DNA from: Syngnathus acus
Lineage: Eukaryota > Chordata > Actinopteri > Syngnathiformes > Syngnathidae
Direction of reading: 5' to 3'
Assembly (NCBI RefSeq): GCF_901709675.1
Contig: NC_051090.1
Span: 10,182,842 to 10,246,841 of the forward strand
Length of the DNA stretch: 64,000 nt
The position numbers were made by a program, and so were the translations under genes. This document shows, piece by piece, positions 15,001-26,697 of this stretch. The notes under the pieces are model-generated. The model had not been told where the DNA came from and made no database searches. It was given only the letters and a program-made list of their open reading frames with translations. Position 1 is the first letter of the stretch. The number at the start of each line of letters is the position of its first letter.

Positions 15001-18000
15001 ACAGCCAACGTGGGAATTAAAAGTCAGTCTTGTTTCCTGATGAGTTCCATTTGCGGCCCAGAGGAAATTAAACTGAACAGAACATTGAATGCAGCCTTGC
15101 AGAATACGGATATCTGCTTCTGTGTTGTGATTTTTTTGATGCAACATTACATGTGTAGTATGTTGAGGGCAATGTAAAGGTTCATTTATTTCACATGACA
15201 ATCTGTTTCACCGGGGATACGATAAGTGTTGTCGCTGTTGTCCAGGACCCCAACCCCTTCCTGGGTCCGTCCATGGAGCCGGACACGCTGCTCCGCAGCG
15301 CCGTCCCACCCCTGGCCAACAAAGAGCAAGGTCGCCTGGCGTCTTCTGGCCGCAGCTTGGCCCCGCTTCACTTCCCCTCCGAGCTGCTGCCCTTCGACGA
15401 GGCTCTGAGGGACATTTGCACCATCAGGACGCTGTCGGACGGAGACGCCGTCGCCCGGCACGGCGGGCAGCTCCTGGACATCAAAGTGGCCGAGAGGAGA
15501 GGTTCAAACACTTCACATTAATTAATATATTTATACAGTTATAATAATAGGAGGTAGTGATAATATAAATAAGAGATTCAGAAAAGAGATGGCTGTTCTT
15601 GTGCTGGTCTTTGCATTGTTGCTTTTGTTTTTCTTGTGTGCAGAGCTGGAGAAGCAGATGAAGATCGAAAACCTCTTTGTGACGTGGCAGCAGCGGTCGG
15701 CGCAGTCCAACATGCCCATCGCCGTGCGTTCGCCTTTACGTCGTGAATAGTAGCGCTTGTAGAGCAAAATGTGTGGTCGTGACGTCGCCTTGGTTGCATT
15801 CAAAGCTGTTTTTGGAGCTTTGCTTCTTGTTATTCACGTTCATCATCTCCTCAGCCGGCCGACTTGGAAACGTTGAAGCAGTCGTCCCGGCTGGTCCACT
15901 ACTGCGCCACGCCGCTGCTCTTTGACCCCCTCTTCCGCAAGCAGATACAGGAGGAACTCGCTGCCCAGCCACCAGTCAAGGTGTTTAATCAATGAAGATG
16001 GAAGACTGTTAACATGGCCGAGGAAAATGTCAGGACAGCCGTGTTGTCCACTTACCACCATCCACACTGTCGTGATTTGTAGAAGCGTCACCGGTCGAAC
16101 GACTCGACGGCGTCGGGGCGCGACCGCAGCTACAGCAGCGACTCTGGTGACATGCTGCCCGGCCGGCTGAAGGAGGAGCCCTGGCTGCTGGAGATCTCCA
16201 GCGGCTTCCTGCAGCAGTATGTGCAGTACCTGCAAAGCTTGGGCTTCATCCTGGTGCAGTTACGCCCGCAGTCGCCCGCTCGGAGGTTTGTCGTCGTCTG
16301 CGTCGTGCGCACTGAAGCAGACCCGCACTGACCCCTCTGCTGGTCCTCCGTTTTGTTTGACAGCATCGCCCGCGCCCGCGCTGCCATGTTGAGTTCCATG
16401 TCGTCGTCCGAGGGCAGGATGTCTTTCTCTTACGTCAAGCAGAAAAGCGAAGACAGCCCCAAGGTGAGGCAGTGCAGCCACAACAGTCCAGGAATGTTTG
16501 CTGCATTTTTTCTTTCTTTTCTTCCTTTGTCATTTCATAAGCTGTTGATTGATTTTATGGTTGATACAATTAAATAAAAGTTTTTAAAAATAATCCATTT
16601 TACATGCAGTACATTCTAAAAATTTACACGCAGTACATTCAATTTTTTTTTTTTTACAATTTGAAGAGCAGTGATTAAAAGTAATGTACAGTAATTTTCC
16701 AAAACAAGACAAACAATTTCCAAATGCGTTTGGGGCATGTGGTTAAAAAAACAAAATAATTTTGTTGTTGTTGTTGTTGTTGTTACCTACTGTGTTCCCT
16801 TGGATTTCAGACCACTGTGTCTGCCACCACTGCGTACTACCTTCAGAGGGCGTTGCCAGGTGGGATTGTGCTGATGGAGCTGGCTTTTCAGGTACCGGTC
16901 GCACTCACCTGATGCACAAGTAAAATTAAAATGGTGGAAAGCATTTTAAGAGCTCTTTTGTAATTTTGAAGTGTCTTTTTATTTTATTTGTCAAGGGCTG
17001 CTACTTTTGCGTCAAGCAGTACGCACTGGAGTGTTCTCGCATCCCCATGGGTCAGTCGGTCAACTCACAGGTAATGTCTTGTTCCGGCCAAACAATTTGT
17101 CTCCATGAAGTGACTTGATGTTTCCTTGGTATTTCCCAGTGTAAAAAAAAAAAAAAAATCCCCAATCTTTTGCATCTTACCTGACGTCAGATAGACGCCG
17201 TGATATTGTTCCACCTGTCCAGGTGTCTTTGTCTTCACCCCCAAGCCCCGCCCCCACACCACACACACACACGCACACACACTTCCTGTCATCTCTCCAT
17301 CAGGGCGGCCTGCTCATCAAACCTCGTTGCAAGCCCTTCCCGGACGCCGCCCAGGTGTCTGACTGTGCGGTACGTCCCAGCCACTGTTAGGCGAGGGGGC
17401 CCGGGGAGGGGGGTCTGTTAACCCCACTCCGCCCTTACCTCGCCACTCTGCTTGCCAGACTCATCAGTCTTTCCTTTTGCTCCTGTGGGTTGGCTGGCAT
17501 TCAAATGTCATGAAAAAACTTCAATGGCCGCCTAGACAAAGGTTTAATCGAACCTTTGAACTGCTGAGCTCCTTTCTGATTCTTGGCTGCTTGCTGGTTG
17601 CAATTCACTCCCATTCTCTCCCACTTTCTACCCGCCTTCCTGCAGCGTTTTGTCCCGCTTGGACTTATATTGTCCCCCTAGCGCTTATATGCTTTATTTA
17701 CTTTGAAGGGGTCAATCATGAGTCAAAGTGAATGACAAGTCAACAGTCAGCAACGGTGTGGCGTTCCCCAGGGCGCACGGCCAAGGCCCCTGCTGGTTCG
17801 ACGACTTTTCTTTTCCCAACATGCTTTTGGTCCCGGCTAACGAGCGGTGTCACCGAGAGACAAGGCCCCCGACTGAACCTTCCCGTCCAAGTCACAATGG
17901 GAGTTGACTTGGCCGCGAAAGGAGGCGCCCGGGACTTCGGATTAGGGACGGCCAGCTTGATAGTCACGCCTGAAGTGCAGGAACACCACAAGAGGGGATG

Positions 18001-20522
18001 GAAAAGTTCATGTTTTCATTCCTCCATGTCTTAGTCTCCATAGTATCCTTTCACCATGGTTAGCTGTCTCCTTGACTCCTGGATGTGAGCAACACAGGTC
18101 TAGGAAGGACACCGTGCGGGATGTTGAAGTTAAAAGCAAGTGAAACCGCATCCCACCAAAGTACAGAGCATTCCCACTAACCATTTGCAAGACAGCGCTG
18201 TTATTCTGATGATTCCCCCCCCACCCAGCTTGGTCTGCATCCTTTCTCCTCGTTTCCCAGAATGCTCTGCTCGCTTTGGGTGGCGGTCGATGCGGGATTA
18301 ACGAAGTACCCTGTGTTGCAGCTCTCTATGCTGTTCACCGAGGAGTGTGACAAGGTGCGCGACCTGATGCACGTGCACTCGTTCAGCTACGACTTCCACC
18401 TGCGGGTGGTCCACCAGTACCTGGTGGGCTGCCACATGACGCTGCGCCAGGGCTACCAGCTCACCGATTTCCTCAGAGACTTCATCACGCAGCACCCCGA
18501 CATCCCCAAGTTTGGACGCAACCATGTCTTCCAAGGTGGGGATGACGAACATCCTCATACCTGCATATCGTCGCTGTCGGGCGTCAACATTAGATGTCCT
18601 AATATGGATGTTTTTTTTGCAAATTGACATGATTGGTCTGTCCCACCTCATCAATAACTTTGGACTCTTTAAGTGTCTTTCCTTAGACTAGGCTCACCTG
18701 GGAACCTTCGACGCAAAGATCAAACCTGTCTGAGGTTGATATCCACGATTGAAATGGGCAGAAACTCAAAAGTTCTTTGACAATATATTTTGGTGCCCTG
18801 TAAAGTTTAAAAACATTTGAAATTGACTCTTAGAAAAGCTTCCAGATTCTGTAAGCGTGTGTTGCTTCTAGCGATTTTCCTGATTGTCCCACTGCCATCT
18901 TGTGATCAAGGGAGCTTCTCCACCTCCACGAGGATCATCACAGCCCACCAGCTGTACAACTACATCACCGACCATGCTGGCATATATGGCATGAAGCCCC
19001 TGCGCATGTCCAAGGCCACCGTTGCCACCGACTCCAAGAAGGCCACGTCGGACCAGCACGAGTACGCTCTGGTGGCCTTGTGGAACAGGTAGGACAAACG
19101 CTACCGCAAAAAATGCCTGAGCTGCCTGGACTTACTTGGAATTCTTTCCCCGTTCCAGCTCAGGTTCTTACAAGGACCTGGAGGGCCTTCACCACCATGA
19201 CGACTTTGATGTGTCCCTGGTGGTGTGTCACAATGCTGCTCCCTTTGAGGAGCAGTCGGAGGGAGAGCGACACTTGCTAAGGTAGGAGAAGCCGATGCAA
19301 GCTTGGTTACTGGAGTCTTCTCGAGAAACCTGGGGTGGGGGCAGACTTATGTGGTGTTATCAGACATTACTATTTGTATACAAGACACTGAAAGTCATGT
19401 TCTGTTCCCTTTAAGAGCAAAGTATGTGTATGCAGGTTGCACTTTTACGTGATCATGACGAGCCAGCGTGAGCTCTTCCCCCGACTCACCGCTGACATGC
19501 GGCGCTTCAAGAAGATTCCTCAGATCCACCGTGAGCCCAGCGAGCTGGGTGGCCGCCCGGCCCTAGGTCGGACAGAGTCCTGCACATCTCCCAGTAGCGA
19601 GCAGGACCAATGGGGGGCACCCACCGGCTCCGGCTCAGAGACCTGTTCACCTAGTGACGGAAATGAGTTCTACCCTCTGGTTGGCTCTGCTCTCCAGTCC
19701 CAGGGATTGGTATACCAGTCCCCCCTGTTCCCGCTGCTCAACAACGAGGTGGCCGTCGCCCTCCGGCAGATCCAGACCAGCGTGGAGGAAGCCATGGGTC
19801 ACTGTCGCCGCGACAACCTGTGGAGGAGGCTGTTCCACGGCGAGCACCTGGCACTGGACAAGCTGAAGCTGACCAAGTTGTCCTTCTGCGAGCTGGAGGA
19901 GCTCCTGGAGGCCGTCCAGAGCCGCTCAGTGGTGGACATTGACCCCCAGCTGGTGAGAATGCCCCCCTTTCCTTTTTAGTATTAGTGAGCAGGCGGGCAA
20001 TTTTCGTAGCTTCCCCGGTTGCCGGGCTTCAGTTGATGCCGCCACATCTTGGTATCCCTGCAGGACTGTTTCCTGAATATGAGTACGGCCTGGTACCAGA
20101 GTCTCATTAAAGTCCTGCTGAGTCGATTCCCTCAAAGTTGCCGGCATTTTGATGACAGCGGTGTCCAATATCTGGTGAGACCCCATCTCTCCCCAAAACT
20201 GAATCGCGCGGGTACCAAATCTGACCCACTGTGTCATCGTTGCAGGCTGTTCTGAACCAGAAATTCACAGACTGCTTCGTTTTGGTTTTCCTCGACTCCC
20301 AAGCTGGCAAAACGGTGAGTTGTCAAAATGACGTCAACGCTACCAACCTGCGTGTTTGCCATAATCTTCTCTTTGCAGAGTCTCAAGGTGGTTTTGCGAG
20401 AACCGCTGCCGCCACAGCCGCAGGGCAGCGGCAGCCCGCCACCTCAGCTGGTCTCCATGTACCATCACCTGGAGTCCGTCATCAACACGGCTTGCTTCAA
20501 CCTCTGGACCGGACTCTTGTAA
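27..20522 (+). CDS. szt2: SZT2, KICSTOR complex scaffold (5' part outside window)
   Basis: SZT2 is the giant scaffold of KICSTOR, which holds GATOR1 at the lysosome and so restrains mTORC1 when amino acids are scarce. I placed 54 exons giving 2,674 residues of a protein usually near 3,400; the N-terminus lies left of the window. Exons: 27-230, 296-396, 627-765, 840-1127, 1199-1400, 1617-1664, 1779-1815, 1963-2077, 2187-2454, 2551-2695, 2774-2866, 3219-3297, 3377-3685, 3905-4040, 4105-4221, 4312-4381, 4452-4637, 4983-5165, 6475-6658, 6820-6894, 7051-7189, 7278-7534, 7599-7751, 7844-7946, 8034-8148, 8305-8392, 8466-8584, 8739-8903, 9135-9219, 9368-9547, 9707-9901, 10162-10358, 10519-10679, 11521-11618, 11690-11822, 11912-12042, 12237-12284, 12483-12634, 12714-12899, 15246-15501, 15644-15723, 15855-15980, 16083-16285, 16364-16463, 16811-16891, 16996-17070, 17304-17369, 18322-18535, 18911-19088, 19159-19281, 19436-19952, 20064-20174, 20246-20314, 20379-20522. 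All phases match. The family's C-terminus is recognisable ([20 protein letters not shown]). No conventional enzyme motif is seen. The 12483-12634 exon carries short polyglutamine runs. One donor, at 4638, is GC. The exact acceptors at 296/299 and 1963 are the least certain edges. Confidence 0.95.
4638..4982 (+). other. szt2: GC-AG intron in szt2
   Basis: The exon 4452-4637 ends in-frame with residues RFKE and is followed by GCAAGT, a canonical GC-type donor (AG|GCAAGT). The next exon begins at 4983 in phase 0 with EFRRIALS. The nearest GT, at 4629, would shift the frame into the following exon, so the GC donor is the only reading that keeps the protein. Confidence 0.8.
5225..6329. mobile_element. 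1.1-kb TA-flanked inverted-repeat (MITE-like) element in szt2 intron
   Basis: The ends are inverted repeats beginning CCGTAATTTTCGG and ending CCGAAAATTACGG, each flanked by TA, as for Tc1/mariner-type target duplications. The interior has no transposase frame. It holds about three degenerate copies of a block containing CTGTGTCACTCC (near 5515, 5676 and 5985), each followed by GC-rich sequence with TGACGTC-like motifs. The element explains most of the 1.3-kb intron between 5166 and 6474. A 171-bp relative with the same ends lies at 34459-34629. It is non-autonomous; the superfamily is inferred from the TA flanks only. Confidence 0.75.
10680..11520 (+). other. AT-rich szt2 intron without recognisable content
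   Basis: This 840-bp intron separates two clear szt2 exons. It is strongly AT-rich with many short T and A runs and a TTTATT-rich core. I see no open frame, inverted repeat or known repeat family in it. Confidence 0.6.
12483..12634 (+). repeat. szt2: Short CAG-repeat polyglutamine coding tract in szt2
   Basis: The exon encodes two glutamine runs, four and five residues long and separated by GDCSSLSG, from nearly pure CAG triplets around 12518-12532 and 12560-12577. It lies in a serine-rich linker between two well-conserved blocks, so length variation should be tolerated. Confidence 0.7.
13716..14505. mobile_element. 790-bp TA-flanked inverted-repeat element, interrupted by a SINE
   Basis: The left end reads CCGTTTTTTTCCATGTATAA and the right end is its reverse complement (CATGGAAAAAAACGG); both are flanked by TA. 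Degenerate copies of the phrase GCATTATACATGGG recur inside (near 13769, 14411, 14468 and 14481), so the ends are partly iterated internally. There is no transposase frame. A 5'-truncated SINE occupies 14131-14370. The CCGT start and TA flanks resemble the element at 5225-6329, which suggests a related family with different sub-terminal sequence. Confidence 0.75.
14131..14370 (+). mobile_element. 5'-truncated tRNA-type SINE fragment
   Basis: This stretch is nearly identical to the body and tail of the full SINE at 32528-32851, including GGGACCCATT, the GGGTTGGAATTGGGGGGTTA segment and the tail GTGACGATCATTGGGACTTTAA. The tRNA-like head with A and B boxes is missing, so the copy begins at the post-head junction (CCGGCCGGGT). 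It sits inside the inverted-repeat element at 13716-14505. Confidence 0.85.
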
Positions 20523-22109
20523 CCAACGCTTCAATCAAGTTAAAAACAGTTTGCGACAGTTGTCGTTAGTAAGCTGCCTAGCTCCAGAAGCTACATCATG
20601 GCTTGTAAGCGGTAGCATCAAGCTAAGCTGTTAGAAGACATTTCTAAATTATTTTGGCATTTCTAGATCATTACTCATCTGAAATGCTTGAATTTTGACT
20701 CCTTCTGGTTCTTCTACAGTTAGCACAGGATTGCTCACACTGAGCGGCCCCTGCTTAGGAATGATCGACAAGGTAGTGCATTCAAGTGTTGCGGCTTTTG
20801 GACTCAGTGCTGAAAACACTCCCGGACATGACATTCCCACATTTAAGATGCTGGAAGGAAATGGAACGTGGGACTTTCCATCCATTAGTTTCAAAGGCGG
20901 GCTACACCCTGGATCGCCTTACGCACTTTCAGATTTCAAATCACTGAACATTTCATCCAGCTTGGAACGTAATAAGGGTGAAACCAGAGTTTATGACTGA
21001 TTGGTTTTGGACCCTGGATTGGTCACCAGTCCACCACAGGACCACTGTCTACACTCACCGAGTGTGAAATGTTGAACTTTCCCATAGTCTTCACATCTTG
21101 GTCCTCTGGTTGGCGCTGGAGTGTTTATTTTCTAAGGACCCGACATTGGTTGCCAATTAATCGCAAGATGAGCACACACATCACCAGTCTCTGAAAAGAA
21201 CATGTTGGGAGTTTTGTTTGTCTTGCACATTTCCTGTTCAAGAGGAAGCCAAAAGAGTTTGGATTGGATCTGGACTGTGGACATATTGGGCTTTGACTAG
21301 CACTTCAGGGTTTGTTCTCACATTTCAGTCTATGCTTTTTTTTGTTTTGTTTGTTTTGCTTTTGCTTTACACTGCCCAAAAGTGCCTTACTAGTTTTTTT
21401 TTAATTCAACCCCAAACTCTGATGGGAAGGACATTTACGGAGTTTTTTTTACCCCCCCCCCCCCTTTTGTTGAGGGATAATGGCACATTATCACTGTTGG
21501 CCAAACGTGCACACACGCACAGAGCTTTAGGATGTCAAACACTGGAGGCTATAACAGAAATAGTGCACGCTCTTCAACTCTATCATGAACATTCTAAGTA
21601 GGTACTTATCTGATAATTAATTTGTCAAATAATCAATGAATTGGATTTAAAAATGTTTCAATTTCCATCCCTTTAGCAAGAACAGGACTTTTTTCAAATT
21701 AACAGTCCAGGTAAATTACGATTTGGTTGCTGATTTGGTTTGTAACATCAAAAAATGGGCAAAATCATATTAGCAAATGCATTAATTGAATACAAAAGAC
21801 AAAGCCAGCCATAATGGAGGACACCAGAAATCGGAGAATATTGACTGGTGACACTAAAACGCCACCATTCTTTTTAATTAAAAACAAAAAAAGTAATTGC
21901 ACATTAAATTGATGATGAATTGCACCTCTGTTGTATATGATATGGTGCACAGTACAAGCCACTTCATGCATGCTGACAAACGCTCAATAAATCTGACCGT
22001 CATTCGATCAGATTTCATTTTTGGGAGTGGGCTGGCGTGATAAGTGTTGACTTGGCATGGGCCACTTTCATAATGTGAACCTCTTGAGTGCTCCTTTCGC
22101 TGTGTCGCA
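20523..22109 (+). other. szt2 3' UTR and szt2/hyi convergent intergenic region
   Basis: No coding exon is seen between the szt2 stop (TAA, 20520-20522) and the hyi stop on the other strand (22110). Plus-strand poly(A) signal candidates are ATTAAA at 21903-21908 and AATAAA at 21986-21991. A minus-strand candidate for hyi is ATTAAA at 21873-21878. A C-homopolymer lies near 21452-21465. If the distal szt2 signal is used, the two 3' UTRs overlap in antisense. Confidence 0.6.
21986..21991 (+). terminator. szt2: Candidate szt2 poly(A) signal AATAAA
   Basis: This is the only canonical AATAAA on the plus strand between the szt2 stop codon and hyi. It would give a 3' UTR near 1.5 kb. A variant ATTAAA at 21903 is an alternative. 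Confidence 0.45.
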
Positions 22110-23521
22110 TCACTTCCTGCGTGTCCAGTAATCTTTGAGCCAACCCAAACCTTCCTGCGTGCTCCCTGGAGAAGAGTGCAGGTGCCAGGTTAAGTGCCAC
22201 TTTGGAAACCGATAACAGCCGCCAACCCACCTAGCGGCTTGTATTCGCAGCCGACGTAGCCACGGTAGCCAAGCGCTTCCAGCATGGAGAAGATATAGTT
22301 GTAGTTGATCTCGCCCTCGCTGTCTGGCTCGTTCCTGCCGGGAACCTGAGCCACCTGTACGTGACCTTGCGAAACAAATTATGTCACAATGATGTCATGA
22401 TGTTAAGAAAGCCCAATTTAAAACTATTACAAATGTCATTTTGTAAATGAAAGCATTATTCCCATGGCTCACCCAGTAGCGGCAAGTATCGCTGCATGTT
22501 TTGCGTCAGGTTCCCATCCATAATTTGCCAATGGAAAACATCCTAAAAGTATAGAATGAGAATGTAAGCAAGTCAACGTCAACAAATACTTGGTGAGTGA
22601 CCACTCACCATTTGCAGTTTGATGTTACCTTTGGCAACTTTTCCCAAAATGGTGGCAGCTGCGCACAAAATAAATGTATTTTTTTTCCTTTTTTTTTTTT
22701 TTTGCTTGGGCCGAAGAAGTTTGTACCGTAGTGAGGCGACGACAGGAAATATCGAGCGTCAGTCACCCGCGTGTTGATGGGCTCAATCAGGCCAGTCATT
22801 CCTTCCTAATGCCGAGAGGAAGGTTATGTTTGCTGGTGTTGCCTTGGTCAGTTGTGACCGTGAAATGCCTTCACCTTCGAAAGCAGCTTGGCAGCGTAGT
22901 TGAGGTTCCGCACGAAGACCGCCTCCATCTCCCGAACGACCGCAGGGCCACCATCCATCCCCGCCGGAACCCGGCCGGCCATCAAGTGAATCCTGTCACA
23001 TTACCAACACCGTCAATTTTTAAAAGCATTATTTCAAATTATTTTAAATCAAGAATTTTAAGCAATTTATTTATTTATTTATTTATTCATTCGTCTAACT
23101 AATATAGGGGCCCAGCTTGTGCGTGCGTGTGACCTTTTGCAGTCCAGAGCTCGTGCGTACTCGATGGCCTGATCCAGCCCTCGTTTGAAGTCTTCTTCTC
23201 GTCCCGGTACCGCCGCCAAGCCCAGCTCGCCCGCCATGAGGTCACCTGAAACACATGATGATGAGTATGATAATTGATGAAGAGGGGTGTCGATCGTTTC
23301 TTTCCCCGACCGGGCGGCGTATTGATGAGGACGACCTCCAGGCCGTTGTCGTCTTTGGCCCGTCGGAGTTCCAGCGGGTCGGCGTCATAGAGCCAGGCTG
23401 CCTCCACCGCTCGGAAGCCGGCCGCAGCAGCCGCGTGCATCCGCTGCGGGAAGTCTGGCAGCTCGGTGAACAGCCAACTAATGTTGGCGCAGAAGCGAAG
23501 CGCTGCAGCGGACGACGACAT
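22110..23521 (-). CDS. hyi: Hydroxypyruvate isomerase (HYI), complete
   Basis: HYI is a TIM-barrel isomerase of the xylose-isomerase-like superfamily. It is predicted to interconvert hydroxypyruvate and tartronate semialdehyde in the cytosol; vertebrate HYI is little studied. Eight exons in transcription order: 23521-23311, 23245-23134, 22992-22875, 22805-22727, 22658-22609, 22542-22473, 22365-22231, 22165-22110. All phases join to give 276 residues, against 277 in human. The start ATG (23521-23519) precedes RFCANISWLFTELPDF, the family N-terminus. The metal/catalytic glutamates are inferred to be Glu155 in LIEPIN and Glu254 in GCEYKP, both present. The C-terminus EGLGWLKDYW is typical. The gene is convergent with szt2 and divergent from ptprf, with about 2 kb between hyi and the ptprf promoter. 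Confidence 0.96.
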
Positions 23522-25480
23522 CTTTAAAGGTTTCCCCCACAGCCCCCAACAAGTCAACGAACTTTCACGTGCGGGCAGCTGTGAGGTAAGCGGAAGTAGA
23601 AAGACGCAAATGTATCTCGTCATAGTTTCATTTTTCTGACATAAATAATAACATACAAGTGTGTAACATCGTGTGTAGCGTCTTGTTACTTTTTTAAACT
23701 TGCAAGTCACCTCGAGTGAGACACATGTATTTTATTGCGTTGACTGTGACGTATGCGGAAGTGGAGAAAAAAAATAAGTCCCGTGACTTGTCATTGTTAG
23801 TTTTCATACACAAACAATAACACTTAAAGTTAATGGTGTGTCACTGCGAGTATAAGACGTGACATCTGATGACGTATATGTAGGTATGGGACAACGTTAT
23901 TAGTCACGTGACTTGCCATGTCTTTTAAACAAATTATGTACATTAGATTTATTTTCTTGTTACCTTTTTTTTATTTGGGAATGTGAACACTATTTTTTGC
24001 GTCCATTCTAATTCATGCAGAAGTATAGCAAAAACAATATTAGTCATTCAAAACGTCTTTGAATTTTGTCTTCAAATGTGGCCTTCGTTTTCATGGAGAA
24101 CCGGGCGCTGAGCGAAGGCACTTTTTTTGCTGCATGCTTCTACAAGCACAACTTTTGAAATATGTTCACTGACAGTGGCTGTCGACCAGTCCAGGGTGCA
24201 CAGCTGGGACAAGCTCCAGCGTTCATCAAACGATTTTTCTGATTTGTGAAATTTTGCAGGCATCCCATCAGCCACGCTGATGGCCATGTTGTCGTGTGGT
24301 TGTGTTGGCTAGGAAGTCAATTAGCTGGCCGCGATGCCGCCCCGATGCCCGCTCACCCCTCCTGGGTGATGCTCTTTCATTAGCGCTTGTGCTCATAGCG
24401 CTCCCTCTGGCACAGACAAGTCATTACACCGATCGCCACGATAAAAGTTAACCGACTTTTATTGCTGCTGTCAAATGAAGTATGTTTTCTGTCTTGTTAG
24501 GTGACATTTGAGGTAGCAAGTGGCGGTCCTCAACTAGCTGCAAGCACTATGATAGCCTTCAGGTAAGTCTTGCGCTTGAAGTCCATGTTGCCCTCACTAG
24601 TAAGACAACTCCGCAAATAATTAAAACAAAGGTGTACAAAATAACAAACTGTGTCTTAGTAATACAACTATTCTTCTAGTTCCAGTTCTCTTCCTCGTTT
24701 TGTTTCTTTGGAAGTGATTTTTAAATGATTGGGGATGATTTGCTATGATTGTTTTCTTTCTAATATGCAACATTTGCTGTTGCGAGCGGAGGGACATTGT
24801 GCAGTGACGAGGATGCTTCATGCCATCTGCCACTGGAAGTCTACCTTGAGAGAATGAAGCTAATATTAGCATGCATGCCCTCAGGAGGGCGGAGCCATCT
24901 GGTGGCTTCTCCAACAGGCGGGTTGGGGGGCGTGGGGGCTAAAGAGGAGAGGGCAGCCTAACCACTACTTTGTGCATATACATAATGACACTACCATTAC
25001 ATATTTTCCATCAACTTTACAACTGGTTATACAGTAGATACAATCTGTATATGTTTGTGTGTGTGTGTGTGTTTATATATATATATATATATATATACAT
25101 ACACACATGTATGTTTGTGCGTGAGTGTGCATATATATATACATGTGTGTACGCACACACACATTCACATGCACTGTATCTGTGTGTGTGTACTAGTGTA
25201 GTATGTATGTAATGTATTTATTATTTTTGATGTATTTATATTGTTTGCTCACTTAATATATATATATGTGCCAAATATATGTTGGCATCAAGCAATCATA
25301 CAAATGATTAACTTCGTATTTGAGTTCACACGCACACTAACATTAGCATCAGAAATGTTCAAAACAAAAGATGTGAATTGAGTCAGTATACCTGTAAAAG
25401 CTGTCGAAACATATTGGAAACTGTCAAATGTAACGCGCGTGTTATGGCGTGCGTGAGCGCCACAAGTTAACTGCCAAATC
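23522..25480. other. hyi-ptprf intergenic region
   Basis: This is a head-to-head spacer of about 2 kb. I find no exon-like frame with usable splice sites. It contains hyi upstream DNA, mixed AT-rich sequence, and a compound dinucleotide tract at 25053-25190. No transposon ends were recognised. Confidence 0.5.
25053..25190 (+). repeat. Compound (TG)n/(TA)n/(CA)n microsatellite
   Basis: Alternating runs of TG, TA and CA dinucleotides extend for about 140 bp upstream of the ptprf promoter. Open frames through it on either strand are simple-repeat artefacts. Confidence 0.9.
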
Positions 25481-25540
25481 AATTGGCCAATCAGCGTCAC
25501 TTCGTGCGCTGTCCATTCCGGAAAGAGCCGAACTTGCCCG
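25441..25540 (+). promoter_or_regulatory. ptprf: Candidate ptprf promoter with CCAAT box
   Basis: A textbook CCAAT element, GGCCAATCAGCG (25485-25496), lies in a CpG-rich stretch about 380 bp upstream of the donor that ends the presumed non-coding exon 1 (25873). No TATA box is evident. The transcription start is not visible and is inferred to lie near 25520-25600. Confidence 0.45.
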
Positions 25541-25823
25541 AAGTCTCCCGATCGACAAGCGAGCATCAGCGCGCAGCTCAGCGGCGTTCTTCTTTTTCTT
25601 TTCCTCCTCCTTCTCTTCTTTTTTTCCCTTTTTCTTCTTGGTTTTTTTCTGACGGTCTGCCACCCGGGCGGGCCGAGCGAAACCAACGGACGACACCGAA
25701 AGAAGAGAACCAAGCCAGGGATTTATCGGGACTTTTATCATCTGATTTTGCGGTGGATATTGCAAGTGTGGACTGATTTTGTCTTTGTTTTTGTTTTGGC
25801 GCATTGCCGTTTGTTGGCGTTCT

Positions 25824-25873
25824 GATGTGGACCACCTGAAGAAGAAGACCACCTCCACCTACTCGAGAACATG
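25824..25873 (+). promoter_or_regulatory. ptprf: ptprf 5'-UTR exon end with upstream ATGs
   Basis: The presumed leader exon ends at 25873 at a strong donor (ATG|GTGAGT). It contains two upstream ATGs. ATG 25824 opens a 4-codon uORF. ATG 25871-25873 is the last codon of the exon and, if spliced to 31297, opens a 10-codon uORF (MVSLDYDVTF) ending at TAG 31324-31326, 25 nt before the main start. Splicing of this exon directly to 31297 is inferred. Confidence 0.45.
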
Positions 25874-26225
25874 GTGAGTGTGTGTGTGCACACCGTCACA
25901 CTTGTACGCGCGCCGTTCACGGTTTGTGTTCACTACTTGCCTGGCAGCAGGCAGCTTCAAGTACTAATCATGAATGAAATAATTTAATAACAAATTCACC
26001 AAAATTAACGCTTGTGATAACAACAACGATAATAATAATGATAAAAGACAAAGAAGTTGAATAATCTGGTTAAGATAAGTGATAACTGATTTATTAAGAT
26101 TTGATTTAAGATTAAGATTGATTTATTTACGTTTTAATTTTACTTATTCTTTTAAGTTTTTTTTTTAAAATGCTATATATTGTACAATTTTACCTGTGTA
26201 CCAATTTTGTGTAAAAATTTTGATT

Positions 26226-26697
26226 TATTACATGTCATTAAAGAGTAAAAAGAAGTTAATCACTGTTTATGTAACAAGAAAAAAACACTGATGCTAGACT
26301 TTAAAAATAAGCAACATGTAACGTGGCGGTGTCAAAGGTGTGCAGGGATGAGCGAATCATCAGCTTAGATTTGTTTTAATTTTGCTTATTCTTTGTTTTT
26401 TTTAAAATGCGGTTTTACTTGTGTACCAATTTTATGTAAATAATAAGGATAATGATAAATGGTTATGATAAATTATTGAATAATTAAGACTAGATTTTGT
26501 TTTTATTTTAATAATTCCCTGTATATATTTATTATTCAAATATGTGATTTGTTAATTTATTACCTGTCATTAAAGTGTAAAAAGAAGTTAATCACTGTTC
26601 ATGTAACAAGAAAAAAAACACTGATGCTACATTTAAAAAAAATAAGCAACATGTAATGTGGCGGTGTCAAAGGCGTGCAGGGATGAGCGAATCATCC
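26226..26697 (+). repeat. Diverged direct duplication in ptprf intron 1
   Basis: Two copies of a roughly 135-bp segment (26226-26360 and 26559-26697) share AAAAAGAAGTTAATCACTGT, a following ACACTGATGCTA, and GTGCAGGGATGAGCGAATCAT at the right end, with scattered substitutions. A further shared block upstream (near 26141 and 26378) shows the duplication is longer and that one copy has gained or lost about 95 bp. Confidence 0.8.

Larger units (their letters stand above)
12900..15245 (+). other. Largest szt2 intron; holds a nested mobile element
   Basis: The 2.3-kb intron between exons 12714-12899 and 15246-15501 contains the inverted-repeat element at 13716-14505 with a SINE fragment inside it. 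The rest (12900-13715 and 14506-15245) shows no frame resembling SZT2. The short GC-rich stretch at 14690-14980 looks coding-like in composition but has no flanking splice sites in a usable phase. Confidence 0.6.

Noticed and set aside
23255-23527. 90-codon plus-strand frame
   Set aside because: Antisense shadow of hyi exon 1.
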